Source of the DNA: Silene conica
Lineage: Eukaryota > Streptophyta > Magnoliopsida > Caryophyllales > Caryophyllaceae
Length of the DNA stretch: 64,000 nt
Direction of reading: 5' to 3'
Assembly: GCA_029255685.2 (NCBI GenBank)
Contig: CM055320.2
Coordinates: 45,667,910 to 45,731,909, forward strand
The notes below the pieces were generated by a model. It was not told the DNA's origin, did not search any database, and saw only the letters and a list, made by a program, of their open reading frames with translations. The number at the start of each line of letters is the position of its first letter. The first letter of the stretch is position 1. The translations under genes were made by a program, and so were the position numbers. Below, in pieces: positions 8,825 to 22,062 of this stretch.

Positions 8825-11607
8825 CTATCCGCTAAAGATGCGGAAAATATCCGACCACGGCCTTTGACGACACGCCGTAGTCTCCACGGTGTTTGCTTGA
8901 GTAGCAAAACACATCTTTTTTCCGCCGTCGCAAAGCATATGCGACGGTCCCTCCTCTTGAGTTTGCCTCCTCTTCTTCTTCTCCTCGCGATCCACGATGT
9001 TTGGGTCCTCATCTTCTTTATAGCTTAGACATCCCATTCCTCCTCTCTGAACTATGACTTCTTTTACTTTGGGTTTCCCCAAACCAATTCCTGCACTAGC
9101 CACAATAGAAGTATCCTCCACATTGCTCCCAGCCTGGGGCGGAGGTGTAAAAACAGATATAGGAACAGGTAATAAAGTAGGAGAAGTAGTGATGACCTCA
9201 TACTTTTTTTCAGAAGTGATAGCATTACATGTGATGGGGGTCATAGCATCCTTTTTCCTATAAGATAGGCCATATATAATAGAATGCTTTCTTACTTTAA
9301 AGGTCAAAGTCCCAGTGCCTACATCTATAATGGCGCCTGCGGTGTGAAGGAAAGGTCTTCCTAGAATTATAGGTATATGGGCATCCTCTGGGATGTCCAA
9401 AACTACGAAGTCAACTGGGAAGAAAAACCTGTCAATACGCACAGGGATGTTTTCCAACATTCCTATAGGTTCCATAGATGTACGATCTGCCATCTGGACT
9501 GTCATACTGGTCACTGCAAATTCGGTCATTCCTAGTTTTAAGGCAACGCTTAGGGGCATGACACTTATACTAGCACCTAAGTCGCATAAAGCCTTCTTAA
9601 CTGGGAAGGTTCCTATATTGCAGGGGACAGAAAAAATACTTGGGTCCTCTAATTTGTGAGGGGCAATGACATGTGATAAAAAGCTAGATGACTCTTCAAT
9701 GAGGGCCACCGACTCAACATTTTCTACAGACCTCTTTCTTGACAAAAGCTGCCTCATAAATTTAAGATAAGAAGGAACTTGTTGAACTAATTCTAGAAAA
9801 GGGACTTGAACATTTAATGAACGAATCACATCCTTAAATTTGTCAAAAGATACCTGATCCTTCGAAGGTACAAGTCTTTCTGGGAAAGGAGCGGCTGAAG
9901 ACTCAGTATTTGCAGCTCTCTTCAGAAACCTAGGGGTATTATCACCCCTAAAAAGAAAATCCCTTTAGTTATCTGGCAATTCTGGACGAAAAGGAGACTC
10001 TGGCTCTGCCTCGGCGGTCGGTCGACCTGGATCTTCGGTCGGTCGACCGTTCTCTTGTTCAGTGGAAATTTCCGGATTCTGCTCTGTGGTCGGTCGACCT
10101 GGATCTTCGGTCGGTCGACCTGGATCTTCGGTCGGTCGACCGCTCTTTCTGCTATTCTTCTGTTTTTCTTTCTCAACCCCCACTTTAGCTCCACTTCGCA
10201 AGGATATGATGTTTAGAGTCTATTTTTTCTGGTCTGGTTTGGTCGGAAGTTGACCCGGAGCCCTAGTATCATTCTTGCTTGCGATTTGAGCAATCTGAGA
10301 CTCTAACATCTTCATCCTGCCTCTCTAGCCTGTGACTCCTTCTGAACCAACCCAATAAGATTTTGGATAAGAGTTTCTGTGTTGGGTGGTGGATTAGAAG
10401 GTGGTTGAGGGTTGAAGGGTGGTTTTTGAAAACCTTGCTTATGTGGGGGGATATATGTGGAATTTTGCTGAGGTTGCATATGTTGTGGGTTAAGAACATT
10501 CTGGCTTGTCCACCTTAGGTTGGGATGGACATTATTATTATTTGGGTCATAGAAATTGTTCCCACGATAATGTTGAAAAGCGGCACATGTTTCATTGGAT
10601 GAAGTACAAAATTTTGACATGTGCCCCTCTCCACCGCACCTCTCACAAGCAAAGGGTCCGTCTTGAACGGCGTTCACCTGATAAATACCGCCCTTGCTTC
10701 CACTTCCTAGATCGAATTTTCCTCCAGCTTCTAATTTTTCCAACTTGGCCGTCAAGGCCTCAATTGCTGATAGGTTGTATTCAGATTTCCTTTGATTTCC
10801 TCTGGAAGTGCCATGCTCAGCACGGTGTACAGCAACATCTTCTATTAATTTGAGACCCTTAGTCTCTCCTGAATTATCTTGGAATCTCCCATTAGCTGCA
10901 GCATCTAGATAGGCCCTGTTGTCATCGTAGAGGCCATTGTAGAACTGGTTGCAAAGAAACCATTGTTCGAATCCGTGATGTGGTATGGATCGAACAAGTC
11001 TCTTGAACCTGTCCCACGCCTCACTAAAATCTTCATTGGGGCCTTGCTTGAAATTTGTAATCTGCGCTCTTAAAGCATTGGTCTTTGATGCAGAATAGTA
11101 TTTCCTGTAGAATGCTAAGGCTAGGGTATTCCAATCTGTGACTCCCGCAGCAGTACGGTCTAGATCTCTGTACCACTCTCTCGCAGAGTCCCTAAGGGAG
11201 AAGATAAACATGGTTTGCTTAATCTGGTCCTGCGTCACTCCTTCTGGGGGTGCAATAGAGTATATGTAATCTGTGAAGATTTCAATATGCTTTGCAGCAT
11301 CCTCATTGGTCGAGCCTCCAAATTGGTTTCTTTCAACCATGGTAATGTAGGCAGGCTTGGCCTCGAATGGCTTCCCAGTACCTGCAGGTAAAGTGAACCC
11401 CTTGTATAGGTCCTTTGCCTGAGGTATGGAGTGACTGGCAATAGTAGCTTCTTCTGCCATATTCTCTTCTTCTTTAGGAAAAACTGGAAAGTAGGTAAAA
11501 GGTGGTGTTTTTGGTGAAGGTGGATTGTTGGGTGAATTTGGTTGTGAAGGTGGTGTTTTTGGTGAAGATGGTAAAGATGGTTGTTCGAAAAGGTCTTCTT
11601 GAAACAA
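8825..11607 (-). pseudogene. gag-protease region of array unit 2 (broken)
   Basis: Same domain order as unit 1 and almost the same sequence: gag from 11,607, CCHC knuckle, GRPTEDP linker, DLGAS protease, lysine-rich tail. It has the same two lesions, the one-base deletion (TGA at 10,312-10,314) and TAA at 9965-9967. Shared lesions and near identity mean units 1 and 2 were copied from each other most recently. A few amino-acid changes separate them, such as PSYLKF for HSYLKF in the protease. Confidence 0.88.
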
Positions 11608-11827
11608 GGAAGATGGTCAACCTCCTTCCTGATTTGCTAGAAGTTGATTTCTCCTTTCTCTAAGAGTCCTCTCAAGCTCGTGGTCCAGCGGTAGGAGTTC
11701 TCCTTGAACTGACCTGCGCATAAGATGGAAACTACAAGAAAACGGTGAGAAGGTTTAAGGAACAAAAAAGTTCCTTAAACAAAGAGAAACAAAAACAAAA
11801 AAAAAAACAATAAACACTGGCGTCACC

Positions 11828-11845
11828 TCCCCGGCAACGGCGCCA
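11828..11845 (-). promoter_or_regulatory. Primer binding site, tRNA-Asp (unit 2)
   Basis: Perfect 18-base match to the tRNA-Asp 3' end, 5 bases from LTR 3. Confidence 0.92.
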
Positions 11846-11850
11846 AAATT

Positions 11851-13428
11851 TGATGCCCGTCGTTGAGGGTACCAAAGATAAAATTTATAAATCCTAACCT
11901 TTAACTATAGATAGCGAAAGTCAGGGTCGAACCACAGAGAGGTGGGGAATGTTTATTGTTTGAATGTTAATTTTTAAAGGTAACAAAATTGGGGGTTGAT
12001 TGGTTGATTACTATATCTAAGGCAAAGATAAAAATAAAACAAGAATTAAAAGATGAGAATAAAATATAATAAAAAGGGATGCTAGGATGTTTGGGGTAAT
12101 AATTAGCTAAGGTAATATAAATCCTAAAGTCAACATGTATTGCAGTCGCGTAAGGGGTTGTAACATATCTTTTTAGGTCTATGCTACCTAATAGCTCCTT
12201 TCGGCCTATACTATTAGTTCCTAGGTCTCACAATTATTGGGTGTCAACAATAAGGGTGATTCCTAAATCCTAGGTCACATACCTTTCAGTCTTGAGTAAC
12301 CTAGCCATCTTAAAGTGTAAACCAATGCCCTTCCCGTATCTCTCAATCTTCCGTAGGTCATTACTAACATCCTACAAGTCTCCTTTCAGTTTCATTGTAG
12401 GGTATTATAGTCAACAAAGAAAGACGAAACAGGATACAAACGCGAGTGGTCGACCGACCAGCTATTCCGGTCGGCCGACCACAGCCTCGGTCGACCGACC
12501 CACTATTTGAGTCGGTCGACCGTGGTTCTGCTACAAGTCGGTTTCGGAATTTAATCTACCTATGCATATTATCCCCTACATCCTAACATATGAAAATTAG
12601 CTACTCATGGTTGTTAAGACGATTATGAAAACGGGATTAAACATGGTAAACATAGTGAAAAATCTAAACATGCAAGAATTAATAAGGCTTGAGATTCTGA
12701 CTTAAACGAATGTAATAAAAATAATAACAATAATAAAGCTAGATTAAAAGAGTAATTACCACAATCGGAATTAGGGCAGAAAGGAACAAACTTTATTGAA
12801 TGCTTGAGAATTGTTGAAAGATTACAAAACTAAAATTCTCCTAAATAAAACTGGATGCTAAAACTGAATCTGAAACTCAATCGATAAAAACTAGGTACTA
12901 ATTGATACTTCCTCCCCAAAACCCTAACTACAAGATTAGCTTATATAGGGCAAGAGATTCGAGTTTCCTAAAGACTCTACTTCTAATTTATTTCCGAAAA
13001 AGAATTGTTCTGGGCTTCGCTGAGGTCGGTCGACCACGTTGGTGGGTCGGTCGACCTCTTTCACGGGCTTACTTGAATTCTTGGACTTTTTCCTCAGATT
13101 TGGACTTTTATGAAGATCAGGCCTGGTCGGCCGACCCGTTTAGCTGGTCGGTCGACCGCTTCCGTATAGGATTCTTCGGTTTTCTCCTTGTTTTGACTTT
13201 TGGCATTTAAATAAAGACTCCAGTTGACTTTCCATCGTTCCTTAATTATGCAAAAGACTCGAGGACATGAATTTGGTGCTAAATCGTCCATTTCCCGCAT
13301 AAATCTGCAAAAGTGCAAAAAAATACGAAAGTACACGATTGATGGGAAAAAAAGGCTAAAACATAGTAAATGAGCGACCAAATGCGTGTAAAAATAGATG
13401 AAAAACATCATAAAATAGACACGCATCA
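11851..13428 (-). repeat. LTR 3 (complete, 1578 bp)
   Basis: Same ends, cassettes and TATA-like box (12,940-12,947) as LTR 2, and the same length. Almost no differences from LTR 2 were seen by eye, so the duplication between them is very recent. Confidence 0.95.
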
Positions 13429-15444
13429 AATTCCCTAAACCAAACCCTTGCTTGCCCTCAAGCAAGAAATAGACTCGATCTTACTTAATGGAACGATTTC
13501 AATCTCAGAGCGAAATTTACATGTAAGCCTAAACCAATGCTAAGTACAAAATGAGAAAGTATATAAATCATGCAAACGAGTTATGGTGTCGTCAAACTTG
13601 TAACACTAGAGACTATAGAGACTTTATACTATGGACTCTCGCGGTACGCTCGAGAAACTTATGAAGCAAAGGGTGAGTATATGTAAAAGATAGAAAGAAG
13701 TAAATTTGCAATGACGCTCACCTAACTGCGACCCATGGAAACATGCCTGCAATCTAACATGAACAAGAATTCTACAACTTTGTATAACAATCTCATTTAA
13801 GTGGCCTAGATACATGCAATTGAGATAATGAAAGATATGTAAGGTAAAAGGTAGAAGCGGTTAAGATGTTTTTGGGTAAGTGGGGTTAGTAGCTAAGCTA
13901 GTAAAACCGGTTCCCAACAACATAATTCACAACCTTTTTTTGATATTAAGAAAGTGCTCTTTTTGTGGCACAACTCTCACATTGAATATAAGAAAGGACT
14001 CCCAAATATTTTGAATGAGGTACGGGAGTGATAACATATAAAAGAAAGGGAGTTTTGAACGATTTTTTTCATTCTGATGCTGTCAGGTGGTCAGCCGACC
14101 CAAGAAGGTGGTCGGTCGACTTCTTTCCTGTACGTTTTGATTTTTTTTCGTTTTTTCTTTTCTTTCTTTCTTTTTCTGAATTTTTCTGTTCTTTTTTTTT
14201 TTCGTTCTTGTTTTCTTTCTTTTCTCTTTTTATTCAAGATAGCATACAAACCAAGATGCCTCAAAAAATAACCCAAAGACCACAAATACTAGCTTGGAAG
14301 GGTAGGCCGAGTATGGGATGTAGTTTTGGGGGAATAAAAAGGCAATTTTGGCTATGTGAAGCTTATGGGTAAATACGAGAAAAAGGATCCCAAATGCACG
14401 TATCAAGACTCACAAAATGAGATAGTAAAACAAGTATATAGCAATTCAAATTCATGTTTATGCATATTGATGTAACATGTTCCAAGGGGAGTACTACTCA
14501 CATCCTAGACAACTGGTTTAAGAATGAAACCAGGAATAAGGCTCTAAAACTCAGAATGTATAGTAGGCTGCCAAGGTATAAGTCAAATCTCAAGATATAC
14601 AAATTGACAAAAAACTCGTAGATATGCAAAATACTTTTATACTAAAACAAGTTGACAAGGCAATGGTAAAGGCATAAACATGTAAGATAGCTAAATCATC
14701 CTTGAAATACTCTCGTTCCGACTCGACCTATATGCTAAAATAAACGTGCATTTTTTTGAAATTTTTGAATTTTTCTGTTTTTTTGGATTTTTGTATATAT
14801 ATGGAAAATAAAGAAAAGAACAATGCAAGACAGAAATGCAATAAACGTGTGACAAAATGCAATGCATGTAACACGAAACCATTCCCCAAACCAACCCGCA
14901 CAATGTCCCCATTGTGCATTAGCCTAAGTAAAGGTTTCAGAAAATTAAAAGAAAGATGCAGGGAAAATAGAAACTAAGGAAAACTGGAAAGAACTCACTG
15001 GATTAATAGATGTATGAGAATAACCTCCCCAAACCAGCGTAAGCTGGGAGGTTTTGATGGCCAGAAGTGCCACTGAAATACCAAAGACGGTTGCACGGTT
15101 CTCGAGGAAGAAAACGAAAGACTGCGACGGATGGCAGGTCGACCGACCAAGAGAACAGGTCGACCGACCTTCCTGTAAACTACAGAAAGTTTCAGCTATA
15201 CGGCGACTAGGTCGACCGACTGGTGTATCTGGTCGGTCGACCGTCTGTGTCCCAGCGGTCTTCTTTTCTTCGTAGAACCTGAAAAAGCAAGAAAAGTATA
15301 TGCGCCCGCAAATGCGCGAGATCCCGGAAACAAGTCTAAAGTCTTCAACTACGCAAGCATAAAGTTCTAAAACTACGAGCACACTAAAATAAAAAGTCTC
15401 ACACAACAAAAGTAAATTGTCTTAAAACTGAAACTAGAAAAAAA
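13429..15444 (-). other. 3' non-coding domain of array unit 3
   Basis: Same layout as unit 1: dyad at 13,447-13,466, purine tract near 14,139-14,234, cassettes at equal offsets. No further coding region. Confidence 0.8.
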
Positions 15445-18227
15445 CTATCCGCTAAAGATGCGGAAAATATCCGACCACGGCCTTTGACGACACGCCGTAG
15501 TCTCCACGGTGTTTGCTTGAGTAGCAAAACACATCTTTTTTCCGCCGTCGCAAAGCATATGCGACGGTCCCTCCTCTTGAGTTTGCCTCCTCTTCTTCTT
15601 CTCCTCGCGATCCACGATGTTTGGGTCCTCATCTTCTTTATAGCTTAGACATCCCATTCCTCCTCTCTGAACTATGACTTCTTTTACTTTGGGTTTCCCC
15701 AAACCAATTCCTGCACTAGCCACAATAGAAGTATCCTCCACATTGCTCCCAGCCTGGGGCGGAGGTGTAAAAACAGATATAGGAACAGGTAATAAAGTAG
15801 GAGAAGTAGTGATGACCTCATACTTTTTTTCAGAAGTGATAGCATTACATGTGATGGGGGTCATAGCATCCTTTTTCCTATAAGATAGGCCATATATAAT
15901 AGAATGCTTTCCTACTTTAAAGGTCAAAGTCCCAGTGCCTACATCAATAATGGCGCCTGCGGTGTGAAGGAAAGGTCTTCCTAGAATTATAGGTATATGG
16001 GCATCCTCTGGGATGTCCAAAACTACGAAGTCAACTGGGAAGAAAAACCTGTCAATACGCACAGGGATGTTTTCCAACACTCCTATAGGTTCCATAGATG
16101 TACGATCTGCCATCTGGACTGTCATACTGGTCACTGCAAATTCGTTCATTCCTAGTTTTAAGGCAACGCTTAGGGGCATGACACTTATACTAGCACCTAA
16201 GTCGCATAAAGCCTTCTTAACTGGGAAGGTTCCTATATTGCAGGTGACAGAAAAACTACCTGGGTCCTCTAATTTGTGAGGGGCAATGACATGTGATAAA
16301 AAGCTAGATGATTCTTCGGTGAGGGCCACCGACTCAACCTTTTCTACAGACCTCTTTCTTGACAAAAGCTGCCTCATAAATTTAAGATAAGAAGGAACTT
16401 GTTGAACTAATTCTAGAAAAGGGACTTGAACATTTAATGAACGAATCACATCATTAAATTTGTCAAAAGATACCTGATCCTTCGAAGGTACAAGTCTTTC
16501 TGGGAAAGGAGCGGCTGAAGACTCAGTATTTGCAGCTCTCTTCAGAAACCTAGGGGTATTATCACCCCTAAAAAGAAAATCCCTTAAGTTATCTGGCAAT
16601 TCTGGACGAAAAGGAGACTCTGGCTCTGCCTCGGCGGTCGGTCGACCTGGATCTTCGGTCGGTCGACCGTTCTCCTGTTCAGTGGAAATTTCCGGATTCT
16701 GCTCTGTGGTCGGTCGACCTGGATCTTCGGTCGGTCGACCTGGATCTTCGGTCGGTCGACCGCTCTTTCTGCTATTCTTCTGTTTTTCTTTCTCAACCCC
16801 CACTTTAGCTCCACTTCGTAAGGATATGATGTTTAGAGTCTCTTTTTTCTGGTCTGGTTTGGTCGGAAGTTGACCCGGAGCCCTAGTATCATTCTTGCTT
16901 GCGATTTGAGCAATCTGAGACTCTAACATCTTCATCCTGCCTCTCTAGCCTGTGACTCCTTCTGAACCAACCCAATAAGATTTTGGATAAGAGTTTCTGT
17001 GTTGGGTGGTGGATTAGAAGGTGGTTGAGGGTTGAAGGGTGGTTTTTGAAAACCTTGCTTATGTGGGGGGATATATGTGGAATTTTGCTGAGGTTGCATA
17101 TGTTGTGGGTTAAGAACATTCTGGCTTGTCCACCATAGGTTGGGATGGACATTATTATTATTTGGGTCATAGAAATTGTTCCCACGATAATGTTGAAAAG
17201 CGGCACATGTTTCATTGGATGAAGTACAAAATTTTGACACGTGCCCCTCTCCACCGCACCTCTCACAAGCAAAGGGTCCGTCTTGAACGGCGTTCACCTG
17301 ATAAATACCGCCCTTGCTTCCACTTCCTAGATCGAATTTTCCTCCAGCTTCTAATTTTTCCAACTTGGCCGTCAAGGCCTCAATTGCTGATAGGTTGTAT
17401 TCAGATTTCCTTTGATTTCCTCTGGAAGTGCCATGCTCAGTACGGTGTACAGCAACATCTTCTATTAATTTGAGACCCTTAGTCTCTCCTGAATTATCTT
17501 GGAATCTCCCATTAGCTGCAGCATCTAGATAGGCCCTGTTGTCATCGTAGAGGCCATTGTAGAACTGGTTGCAAAGAAGTCATTGTTCGAATCCGTGATG
17601 TGGTATGGATCGAACAAGTCTCTTGAACCTGTCCCACGCCTCACTAAAATCTTCATTGGGGCCTTGCTTGAAATTTGTAATCTGCGCTCTTAAAGCATTG
17701 GTCTTTGATGCAGAATAGTATTTCCTGTAGAATGCTAAGGCTAGGGTATTCCAATCTGTGACTCCCGCAGCAGTGCGGTCTAGATCTCTGTACCACTCTC
17801 TCGCAGAATCCCTAAGGGAGAAGATAAACATGGTTTGCTTAATCTGGTCCTGCGTCACTCCTTCTGGGGGTGCAATAGAGTATATGTAATCTGTGAAGAT
17901 TTCAATATGCTTTGCAGCATCCTCATTGGCCGAGCCTCCAAATTGGTTTCTTTCAACCATGGTAATGTAGGCAGGCTTGGCCTCGAATGGCTTCCCAGTA
18001 CCTGCAGGTAAAGTGAACCCCTTGTATAGGTCCTTTGCCTGAGGTATGGAGTGACTGGCAATAGTAGCTTCTTCTGCCATATTCTCTTCTTCTTTAGGAA
18101 AAACTGGAAAGTAGGTAAAAGGTGGTGTTTTTGGTGAAGGTGGATTGTTGGGTGAATTTGGTTGTGAAGGTGGTGTTTTTGGTGAAGATGGTAAAGATGG
18201 TTGTTCGAAAAGGTCTTCTTGAAACAA
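15445..18227 (-). pseudogene. gag-protease region of array unit 3 (broken)
   Basis: Gag starts at 18,227 but stops at 17,580-17,582: two adjacent substitutions turn a conserved tryptophan codon (FEQW) into TGA. The knuckle-bearing half of gag remains open (16,932-17,375 from an internal Met). The one-base deletion of units 1 and 2 is present (TGA at 16,932-16,934). Uniquely, the linker TAA is absent: the codon at 16,585-16,587 reads TTA (Leu). Linker and protease are therefore one open frame of 496 codons, 15,445-16,935, starting at an ATG that overlaps the gag stop. DLGAS is intact. Several private substitutions (for example MNEFAV, DPGSFSVTC) mark this unit as older than units 1 and 2. Confidence 0.88.
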
Positions 18228-18446
18228 GGAAGATGGTCAACCTCCTTCCTGATTTGCTAGAAGTTGATTTCTCCTTTCTCTAAGAGTCCTCTCAAGCTCG
18301 TGGTCCAGCGGTAGGAGTTCTCCTTGAACTGACCTGCGCATAAGATGGAAACTACAAGAAAACGGTGAGAAGGTTTAAGGAACAAAAAAGTTCCTTAAAG
18401 AAAGAGAAACAAAAACAAAAAAAAAACAATAAACACTGGCGTCACC

Positions 18447-18464
18447 TCCCCGGCAACGGCGCCA
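18447..18464 (-). promoter_or_regulatory. Primer binding site, tRNA-Asp (unit 3)
   Basis: Perfect 18-base match to the tRNA-Asp 3' end, 5 bases from LTR 4. Confidence 0.92.
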
Positions 18465-18469
18465 AAATT

Positions 18470-20048
18470 TGATGCCCGTCGTTGAGGGTACCAAAGATAA
18501 AATTTATAAATCCTAACCTTTAACTATAGATAGCGAAAGTCAGGGTCGAACCACAGAGAGGTGGGGAATGTTTATTGTTTGAATGTTAATGTTTAAAGGT
18601 AACAAAATTGGGGGTTGATTGGTTGATTACTATATCTAAGGCAAAGATAAAAATAAAACAAGAATTAAAAGATGAGAATAAAATATAATAAAAAGGGATG
18701 CTAGGATGTTTGGGGTAATAATTAGCTAAGGTAATATAAATCCTAAAGTCAACATGTATTGCAGTCGCGTAAGGGGTTGTAACATATCTTTTTAGGTCTA
18801 TGCTACCTAATAGCTCCTTTCGGCCTATACTATTAGTTCCTAGGTCTCACAATTATTGGGTGTCAACAATAAGGGTGATTCCTAAATCCTAAGTCACATA
18901 CCTTTCAGTCTTGAGTAATCTAGCCATCTTAAAGTGTAAACCAATGCCCTTCCCGTATCTCTCAATCTTCGGTAGGTCATTACTAACATCCTACAAGTCT
19001 CCTTTCAGTTTCATTGTAGGGTATTATAGTCAACAAAGAAAGACGAAACAGGATACAAACGCGAGTGGTCGACCGACCAGCTATTCCGGTCGGCCGACCA
19101 CAGCCTCGGTCGACCGACCCACTATTTGAGTCGGCCGACCGTGGTTCTGCTACAAGTCGGTTTCGGAATTTATTCTACCTATGCATATTATCCCCTACAT
19201 CCTAACATATGAAAATTAGCTACTCATGGTTGTTAAGACGATTATGAAAACGGGATTAAACATGGTAAACATAGTGAAAAATCTAAACATGCAAGAATTA
19301 ATAAGGCTTGAGATTCTGACTTAAACGAATGTAATAAAAATAATAACAATAATAAAGCTAGATTAAAAGAGTAATTACCACAATCGGAATTAGGGCAGAA
19401 AGGAACAAACTTTATTGAATGCTTGAGAATTGTTGAAAGATTACAAAACTAAAATTCTTCTAAATAAAACTGGATGCTAAAACTGAATCTGAAACTCAAT
19501 CGATAAAAACTAGGTACTAATTGATACTTCCTCCCCAAAACCCTAACTACAAGATTAGCTTATATAGGGCAAGAGATTCGAGTTTCCTAAAGACTCTACT
19601 TCTAATTTATTTCCGAAAAAGAATTGTTCTGGGCTTCGCTGAGGTCGGTCGACCACGTTGGTGGGTCGGTCGACCTCTTTCACGGGCTTACTTGAATTCT
19701 TGGACTTTTTCCTCAGATTTGGACTTTTATGAAGATCAGGCCTGGTCGGCCGACCCGTTTAGCTGGTCGGTCGACCGCTTCCGTATAGGATTCTTCGGTT
19801 TTCTCCTTGTTTTGACTTTTGGCATTTAAATAAAGACTCCAGTTGACTTTCCATCGTTCCTTAATTATGCAAAAGACTCGAGGACATGAATTTGGTGCTA
19901 AATCGTCCATTTTCCGCATAAATCTGCAAAAGTGCAAAAAAATACGAAAGTACACGATTGATGGAGAAAAAAAGGCTAAAACATAGTAAATGAGCGACCA
20001 AATGCGTGTAAAAATAGATGAAAAACATCATAAAATAGACACGCATCA
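18470..20048 (-). repeat. LTR 4 (complete, 1579 bp)
   Basis: Same ends and internal features, with the TATA-like box at 19,559-19,566. It shares with LTR 5, against LTRs 2 and 3, TTCGGTAGGTC near 18,968 and GTCGGCCGACC near 19,131. Confidence 0.95.
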
Positions 20049-22062
20049 GATTCCCCAAACCAAACCCTTGCTTGCCCTCAAGCAAGAAATAGACTCGATC
20101 TTACTTAATGGAACGATTTCAATCTCAGAGCGAAATTTACATGTAAGCCTAATCCAATGCTAAGTACAAAATGAGAAAGTATATAAATCATGCAAACGAG
20201 TTATGGTGTCGTCAAACTTGTAACACTAGAGACTATAGAGACTTTATACTATGGACTCTCGCGGTACGCTCGAGAAACTCATGAAGCAAAGGGTGAGTAT
20301 ATGTAAAAGATAGAAAGAAGTAAATTTGCAATGACGCTCACCTAACTGCGACCCATGGAAACATGCCTGCAATCTAACATGAACAAGAATTCTACAACTT
20401 TGTATAACAATCTCATTTAAGTGGCCTAGATACATGCAATTGAGATAATGAAAGATATGTAAGGTAAAAGGTAAAAGTGGTAAAGATGTTTTTGGGTAAG
20501 TGGGGTTAGTAGCTAAGCTAGTAAAACCGGTTCCCAACAACATAATTCACAACCTTTTTTTGATATTAAGAAAGTGCTCTTTTTGTGGCACAACTCTCAC
20601 ATTGAATATAAGAAAGGACTCCCAAATATTTTGAATGAGGTACGGGAGTGATAACATATAAAAGAAAGGGATTTTTGAACGATTTTTTTCATTCTGATGC
20701 TGTCAGGTGGTCAGCCGACCCAAGAAGGTGGTCGGTCGACTTCTTTCCTGTACGTTTTGATTTTTTTTCGTTTTTTCTTTTCTTTCTTTCTTTTTCTGAA
20801 TTTTTCTGTTCTTTTTTTTTTCTTTCTTACTTTCTTTCTTTTCTCTTTTTGTTCAAGATAGCATACAAACCAAGATGCCTCAAAAAATAATCCAAAGACC
20901 ACAAATACTAGCTTGGAAGGGTAGGCTGAGTATGGGATGTAGTTTTGGGGGAATAAAAAGGCAATTTTGGCTATGTGAAGCTTATGGGTAAATACGAGAA
21001 AAAGGATCCCAAATGCACGTATCAAGACTCACAAAATGAGATAGTAAAACAAGTATATAGCAATTCAAATTCATGTTTATGCATATTGATGTAACATGTT
21101 CCAAGGGGAGTACTACTCACATCCTAGACAACTGGTTTAAGAATGAAACCAGGAATAAGGCTCTAAAACTCAGAATGTATAGTAGGCTGCCAAGGTATAA
21201 GTCAAGTCTCAAGATATACAAATTGACAAAAAACTCGTAGATATGCAAAAGACTTTTATACTAAAACAAGTTGACAAGGCAATGGTAAAGGCATAAACAT
21301 GTAAGATAGCTAAATCATCCTTGAAATACTCTCGTTCCGACTCGACCTATATGCTAAAATAAACGTGCATTTTTTTGAAATTTTTGAATTTTTCTGTTTT
21401 TTTGGATTTTTGTATATATAAGGAAAATAAAGAAAAGAACAATGCAAGACAGAAATGCAATAAACGTGTGACAAAATGCAATGCATGTAACACGAAACCA
21501 TTCCCCAAACCAACCCGCACAATGTCCCCATTGTGCATTAGCCTAAGTAAAGGTTTCAGAAAATTAAAAGAAAGATGCAGGGAAAATAGAAACTAAGGAA
21601 AACTGGAAAGAACTCACTGGATTAATAGATGTATGAGAAAAACCTCCCCAAACCAGCGTAAGCTGAGAGGTTTTGATGGCCAGCAGTGCCACTGAAATAC
21701 CAAAGACGGTTGCACGGTTCCCGAGGAAGAAAACGAAAGACTGCGACGGATGGCAGGTCGACCGACCAAGAGAACAGGTTGACCGACCTTCCTGTAAACT
21801 ACAAAAAGTTTCAGCAATACGGCGACTAGGTCGACCGACTGGTGTATCTGGTCGGTCGACCGTCTGTGTCCCAGCGGTCTTCTTTTCTTCGTAGAACCTC
21901 AAAAAGCAAGAAAAGTATATGCGCCCGCAAATGCGCGAGATCCCGGAAACAAGTCTAAAGTCTTCAACTACGCAAGCATAAAGTTCTAAAACTACGAGCA
22001 CACTAAAATAAAAAGTCTCACACAACAAAAGTAAATTGTCTTAACACTGAAACTAGAAAAAA
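20049..22062 (-). other. 3' non-coding domain of array unit 4
   Basis: Same layout with its own base changes. Dyad at 20,067-20,086, purine tract near 20,759-20,855, cassettes present. No additional coding capacity. Confidence 0.8.
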